From Pseudomonadota bacterium (GTDB taxonomy: Bacteria; Myxococcota_A; Polyangia; Polyangiales; Polyangiaceae), in NCBI GenBank assembly GCA_023431345.1, contig JAEYWK010000186.1, forward strand, positions 62,001-126,000: 64,000 bases of DNA, given 5' to 3'. Position 1 is the first letter of the stretch. Each line of letters starts with the position of its first letter. The notes under the pieces were generated by a model that saw nothing but the letters and a program-made list of their open reading frames with translations, was not told the DNA's origin and made no database searches. Of this stretch, positions 61,129 through 64,000 are shown piece after piece. A program made the position numbers and the translations under genes.

Positions 61129-61451
61129 CGACAGCGCGCGTGCTCAGAGAGGATGAGCTGTGGATCGGCGAGATGCGCGGCGTGGTCGTGCAGGGCGAGC
61201 CGATCGTGGTCGTGCGCACGGAGGCTGGCGTGTGCGCCTATCACGATCGCTGCCCGCACCAAGGCTATCCGCTGAGCGAGGGCCGCTTGGACGACGGCAG
61301 GATCACGTGCCGCGTCCATCGGCACAGCTTCGACGCGCAAACCGGGGCCGGCATCAACCCGCCACGGCCCTGCCTGCGGCCCGTCCCCGCCCGCGTGATA
61401 GCAGGGGAAATCGTGGTCGAGTTGCCGGCGCCCCGGCGGGTGGCGCCGTGA
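61125..61451 (+). CDS. tmoC: Rieske ferredoxin of diiron monooxygenase (TmoC-like)
   Basis: 108 aa. Rieske 2Fe-2S site: Cys43-x-His45 (CPHQG) and Cys62-x2-His65 (CRVH), each again 2 less than my recollection of T4moC numbering. It passes electrons from a reductase to the hydroxylase. The start overlaps tmoB as ATGA and the stop overlaps tmoD as GTGA. No NADH reductase is encoded in the visible operon, so the donor to this protein is unknown. Confidence 0.93.
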   Translation: MTTARVLREDELWIGEMRGVVVQGEPIVVVRTEAGVCAYHDRCPHQGYPLSEGRLDDGRITCRVHRHSFDAQTGAGINPPRPCLRPVPARVIAGEIVVELPAPRRVAP

Positions 61452-61729
61452 GCGCGCGCGGGGCCGGCCCCGTGCTCCTGCCCTCGGAGGTGGGCCTCGC
61501 GGTGCTTCGCGCCATTCGCGCCGACAACCCGGCGGTCGAGGTGCAAGACCGGGGGGCGTACCTGCGCGTCGTCGCGCCCGAGCGCTGCGTCGCGCGGCGT
61601 CACGCCATCGAGCTCGCTCTCGGTCGTCCGTTTCGCCTGCCGGGTGACTTGGAGCAGGTCATGCCCTCGTTCAAGGGCACGCTGCGGCTCGACGCCGAAG
61701 AGGTGGTCTGGGAGGCCGGTCCGCCATGA
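61448..61729 (+). CDS. tmoD: Monooxygenase effector protein (TmoD/MmoB-like)
   Basis: 93 aa from a GTG at 61448. Pattern of the catalytic effector: GPVLLPSEVGLAVLRAIRA, NPAVEVQDRGAYLRV, ALGRPFRLPGDLEQVMPS, FKGTLRLDAEEVVWEAG. It binds the hydroxylase and tunes turnover and coupling. About the size of T4moD. GTGA overlap with the ferredoxin and ATGA overlap with the beta subunit. Confidence 0.93.
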   Translation: MSARGAGPVLLPSEVGLAVLRAIRADNPAVEVQDRGAYLRVVAPERCVARRHAIELALGRPFRLPGDLEQVMPSFKGTLRLDAEEVVWEAGPP

Positions 61730-62760
61730 ACGGCCGCGAAACGCGCGCTCGGCGCGCCTCATCGCCGGCTGCTCGCACCTACCCGTGTCTTGCGGGGCTG
61801 CGCACGAAGCCCAGCGACTACGAGGTGACGACCACGGCGCTCCTCTACTACCCGGACCGCGGCTTCGAGGTGAAGACGCCGGTCTGGCAGCATTACGTCG
61901 AGCACCAGCGGCAAGGGCAGCTCTGCTCCGAGCAGTGGGACTCGTTCCGTGATCCCGCGCACACCACGTACTCCTCCTACGTCGCGGAGCGACGAGACCA
62001 AGAGGTGTTCCTGGACCGGGCGTTCGCGCTGGCGCCGTCGCCGCTCGCGCCCGAGCTCGAGCCGCTGTTGGGCTTCATCAGCGCGCTGCGCTTTCCGCTG
62101 CACGGCCTGCAAATGACGGCCGCCTACGTCGGGGCGCTCGCGCCGAGCGGGCGCATCAGCGTGGCGGCGGCGTTCCAAGCCGCCGACGAGCTCAGGCGAG
62201 TGCAGCGCTTGTGCCAGTGGCTGTCGCGTTCTGGGCGCCCGCTCGACGCGCTCGACGCGCTCGGCCGCGAGCTGTGGCAGGCGGCGCCCGAGCTGCAGCC
62301 GCTGCGTCGCGGAGTCGAGCGGCTGCTCGTCACCTATGACTGGGGAGTGGCGCTGATCGCCCTGAACGGCGTGCTGAAGCCGCTGCTGGAGCAGCTGTGC
62401 TTCGTGCGCTTGGCGGAGGTGGCCCGGCGCCACCGCGAGGACGTGCTCGCGCAGACCTTGACGTCGCTCGCCGACGACGGGCGCGGCCACGCCGCCTGGT
62501 TCATGGCGCTCCTGCGGCAGCTGATCGCAGAGCGGCCGCGCAACGCGCTGGTGATCGCCGAGCGCCTCGCCGAGGCTCGGCCGCGCTTCACGGAAGCTAC
62601 CTGCGCGGTGGTGGAGCTGCTGGGAAGCGTGCTCGGCGACGCGCAAGAACGCCAGCGCGTCACCCGCGAGCTCGCCGCAGCGCTCGAGCAGCACCTGGCC
62701 CCGCTCGAGCTCGGACCCGATGCGGGCGACGAAGGGAGGCGACGTGGCGTCACCGCGTGA
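61726..62760 (+). CDS. tmoE: Diiron monooxygenase beta subunit (TmoE-like)
   Basis: 344 aa, ATG at 61726. Beta subunit of the hydroxylase: TYPCLAGLRTKPSDYEV, LLYYPDRGFEVKTPVWQHY, SEQWDSFRDPAHTTYSSYV and EVFLDRAF are the family marks. It has no iron ligands and dimerises with alpha. The length fits TmoE/TouE. The last 17 nt overlap the histidine kinase start. TmoF, the reductase that normally follows, is absent. Confidence 0.93.
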   Translation: MNGRETRARRASSPAARTYPCLAGLRTKPSDYEVTTTALLYYPDRGFEVKTPVWQHYVEHQRQGQLCSEQWDSFRDPAHTTYSSYVAERRDQEVFLDRAFALAPSPLAPELEPLLGFISALRFPLHGLQMTAAYVGALAPSGRISVAAAFQAADELRRVQRLCQWLSRSGRPLDALDALGRELWQAAPELQPLRRGVERLLVTYDWGVALIALNGVLKPLLEQLCFVRLAEVARRHREDVLAQTLTSLADDGRGHAAWFMALLRQLIAERPRNALVIAERLAEARPRFTEATCAVVELLGSVLGDAQERQRVTRELAAALEQHLAPLELGPDAGDEGRRRGVTA

Positions 62761-63805
62761 GCCGACGCTGGGCCTCCCCGCGGGCTCGATGGGCGACGAC
62801 GCGCGATTCCGCCTGCTCGCCGACCACGCCCCCGTCATGTTGTGGATGTCGGGGCTCGACGGCCGCTGCGAGTTCTTCAACTCCACCTGGCTCGACTGGA
62901 CCGGGCGCTCGCTCGAGCAGGAGCGCGGTAACGGCTGGGCCGAAGGCGTGCACGCCGACGACTTTCAAGACTGCATGGATCGTTACCTGAGCTCGTTCGT
63001 CGCGCGGCAGCCGTTCCGCATGGAATACCGGCTGCGCCGCGCGGACGGGGCGTACCGCTGGATCTTGGACCACGGCGTGCCGCGCTACTCCGAAGCCGGC
63101 GTCTTCGAAGGCTTCATCGGCTCCTGCATCGACATCACCGAGATGCGGGAGAGCTCGGAGGCCTTGCGAGCGCGCTCGCGCGCCCTGGGGGCGGCCTTGC
63201 GCGAGCGCGAGGTGCTGCTCAGCGAAATCCACCACCGCGTGAAGAACAACCTGCAGCTGCTGTCGAGCATGCTCGCTCTCCAAGCGCGCACCGGCTCCCC
63301 CGAGACGCAGCACGCGCTGTCGGAAGGACAACGCCGCATCGACTCGATCGCGCTGGTGCACGAGCAGCTCTACGGCTCGCGCAATCTGTCGGCCGTCAAT
63401 CTGGCGCGCTACACCGAGGCGCTGATTCCCGAGCTGTGGCGCGCGAGCGGGGTGGGGGAGCGCGTCGCGGTGGGGCTTCAGCTAGCCGACGTGGAGCTCG
63501 GTCCCGAGCGGGCCATCCCGTGCGGGCTGCTGGTGAGCGAGCTGGTGACCAACGCGCTGAAGCACGCCTTCCCGGGTGGCCGCTCCGGCAAGCTCAACGT
63601 GAGCCTCGAGCAGCTGCCGCTCGCTCAGCTGCGCCTCACCGTCGAAGACGACGGCGTGGGTTTGACGCGCGAGTTCCCGCCCGGGAACGGCGGCAGCCTC
63701 GGCCTCGATCTAGTGGCCATCTTCGCCAAGCAGCTGAGCGCCGAGGTCGTCGTGGAGCGTGAGCGGGGCACTCGTTTCCGCCTCACCTTCGCGGAGGTGG
63801 GCTGA
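62744..63805 (+). CDS. PAS/HisKA_2 sensor histidine kinase
   Basis: 353 aa. The GTG at 62744 has GGGAGG 4 nt before it; an ATG at 62720 is also in frame but has no such site. PAS_3-type domain (about 20-135; FRLLADHAPVMLWMSG, YRLRRADGAYRWILDHG), then HisKA_2 with EIHHRVKNN (161-169) and an HATPase (SELVTNALKHAF, EDDGVGL, SLGLDLVAIFAKQL). No TM, so it senses a cytoplasmic ligand. It starts inside tmoE and ends in a TGATG overlap with the response regulator; the sensed compound may be the monooxygenase substrate. Type differs from the double-PAS TodS/TmoS kinases. Confidence 0.92.
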   Translation: MASPREPTLGLPAGSMGDDARFRLLADHAPVMLWMSGLDGRCEFFNSTWLDWTGRSLEQERGNGWAEGVHADDFQDCMDRYLSSFVARQPFRMEYRLRRADGAYRWILDHGVPRYSEAGVFEGFIGSCIDITEMRESSEALRARSRALGAALREREVLLSEIHHRVKNNLQLLSSMLALQARTGSPETQHALSEGQRRIDSIALVHEQLYGSRNLSAVNLARYTEALIPELWRASGVGERVAVGLQLADVELGPERAIPCGLLVSELVTNALKHAFPGGRSGKLNVSLEQLPLAQLRLTVEDDGVGLTREFPPGNGGSLGLDLVAIFAKQLSAEVVVERERGTRFRLTFAEVG

Positions 63806-64000
63806 TGAGCGCCATTTCGCTCGAAGGACGCGCGCCGCGGGTGCTGATCATCGAGGATGAGCGCGTGGTCGCGACGCACGTCGAGCGCAGCCTCAGCGAC
63901 GCTGGTTACGCCGTTACGGGCATCGCCGCCACGGCCGGTGAAGCGGCGGAGCTGCTGTCGGAGGGCTTGCCCGACGTCGCTCTGGTCGACATTCGCTTGC
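63805..64000 (+). CDS. Response regulator receiver domain, cut by window edge
   Basis: Only 65 codons are visible. Receiver domain: VLIIEDER (acidic pair Glu17/Asp18) and phosphoacceptor Asp62 in LVDIRL. The output domain lies beyond base 64000, so it may be a DNA-binding regulator, an antiterminator-type output, or REC-only. TGATG overlap with the kinase gene makes it the cognate partner. Confidence 0.9.
   Translation, partial: MSAISLEGRAPRVLIIEDERVVATHVERSLSDAGYAVTGIAATAGEAAELLSEGLPDVALVDIRL

Noticed and set aside
59192..61219. 675-codon minus-strand frame over nadA start and tmoA/tmoB
   Set aside because: It conflicts with intact tmoA iron-ligand motifs and the nadA start; no recognisable domain.

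Overview
The window is GC-rich, densely coded DNA that looks chromosomal. It most likely comes from a Myxococcota bacterium of the Polyangia type. The signs are a MYXO-CTERM-like C-terminal tail (gene ending at 45896), about nine lipoproteins (most with Gly/Ser/Ala-rich linkers after the lipobox cysteine), a DUF1552/DUF1592 pair, a GYF_2 protein, a Myxococcus-type PilZ domain, and many GTG/TTG starts. I found no tRNA, rRNA, insertion sequence, integrase, prophage gene or CRISPR array. Very long antisense open frames shadow most real genes because third codon positions are GC-rich.

Layout. 1-6.2 kb: a GYF_2 protein cut by the left edge, then a two-gene surface operon (TPR/PEGA membrane protein coupled to a lipoprotein with 13 repeats of about 113 residues). 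6.2-15.5 kb: a structured leader, a small protein with a K+-channel-like pore, a YqiJ-like OB-fold membrane protein, a flotillin, and a giant DUF3686-type AAA ATPase with a C-terminal PilZ domain. 15.5-24.6 kb: secreted and polysaccharide-related genes (GH16 lipoprotein, AraC regulator, polyphosphate:AMP phosphotransferase, DUF1592/DUF1552 pair, LamG lipoprotein, lyase-like lipoprotein, DUF1554-like lipoprotein). 24.6-29.5 kb: MMPL transporter with an outer-membrane-type partner, divergent from an ECF sigma factor coupled to a membrane TPR protein. 29.7-43.5 kb: uvrA, DUF423, SEC-C/pRiA4b-type protein, SseB-like plus PlsC acyltransferase, proline iminopeptidase coupled to a CtpH/CtpI-type P-type ATPase, and a hybrid histidine kinase. 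43.6-56.1 kb: ilvE, a class I/II aminotransferase, MYXO-CTERM protein, FolB with an extra C-terminal part, small lipoproteins, an orphan cytochrome-b-like membrane protein, TPR lipoprotein-tsaE-mlaE, GH3 glycosidase and a lipoprotein beta-carbonic anhydrase. 56.2-64 kb: a membrane sulfatase/phosphotransferase, nadA, and the most distinctive locus.

That locus (59411 to the right edge) is a run of seven overlapping genes. Five encode a toluene-4-monooxygenase-type soluble diiron monooxygenase: hydroxylase alpha, small gamma, Rieske ferredoxin, effector and beta. No NADH reductase gene (tmoF) is present. In its place a PAS/HisKA_2 histidine kinase and a response regulator follow. All six diiron ligands and the four Rieske ligands are present, so the enzyme looks functional. 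It probably borrows a reductase from elsewhere, and its sensor is co-translated with it.

The second distinctive locus is 6.5-15.5 kb, where a degenerate potassium-channel pore, YqiJ/flotillin and a PilZ-fused AAA ATPase appear to form one membrane-associated system.
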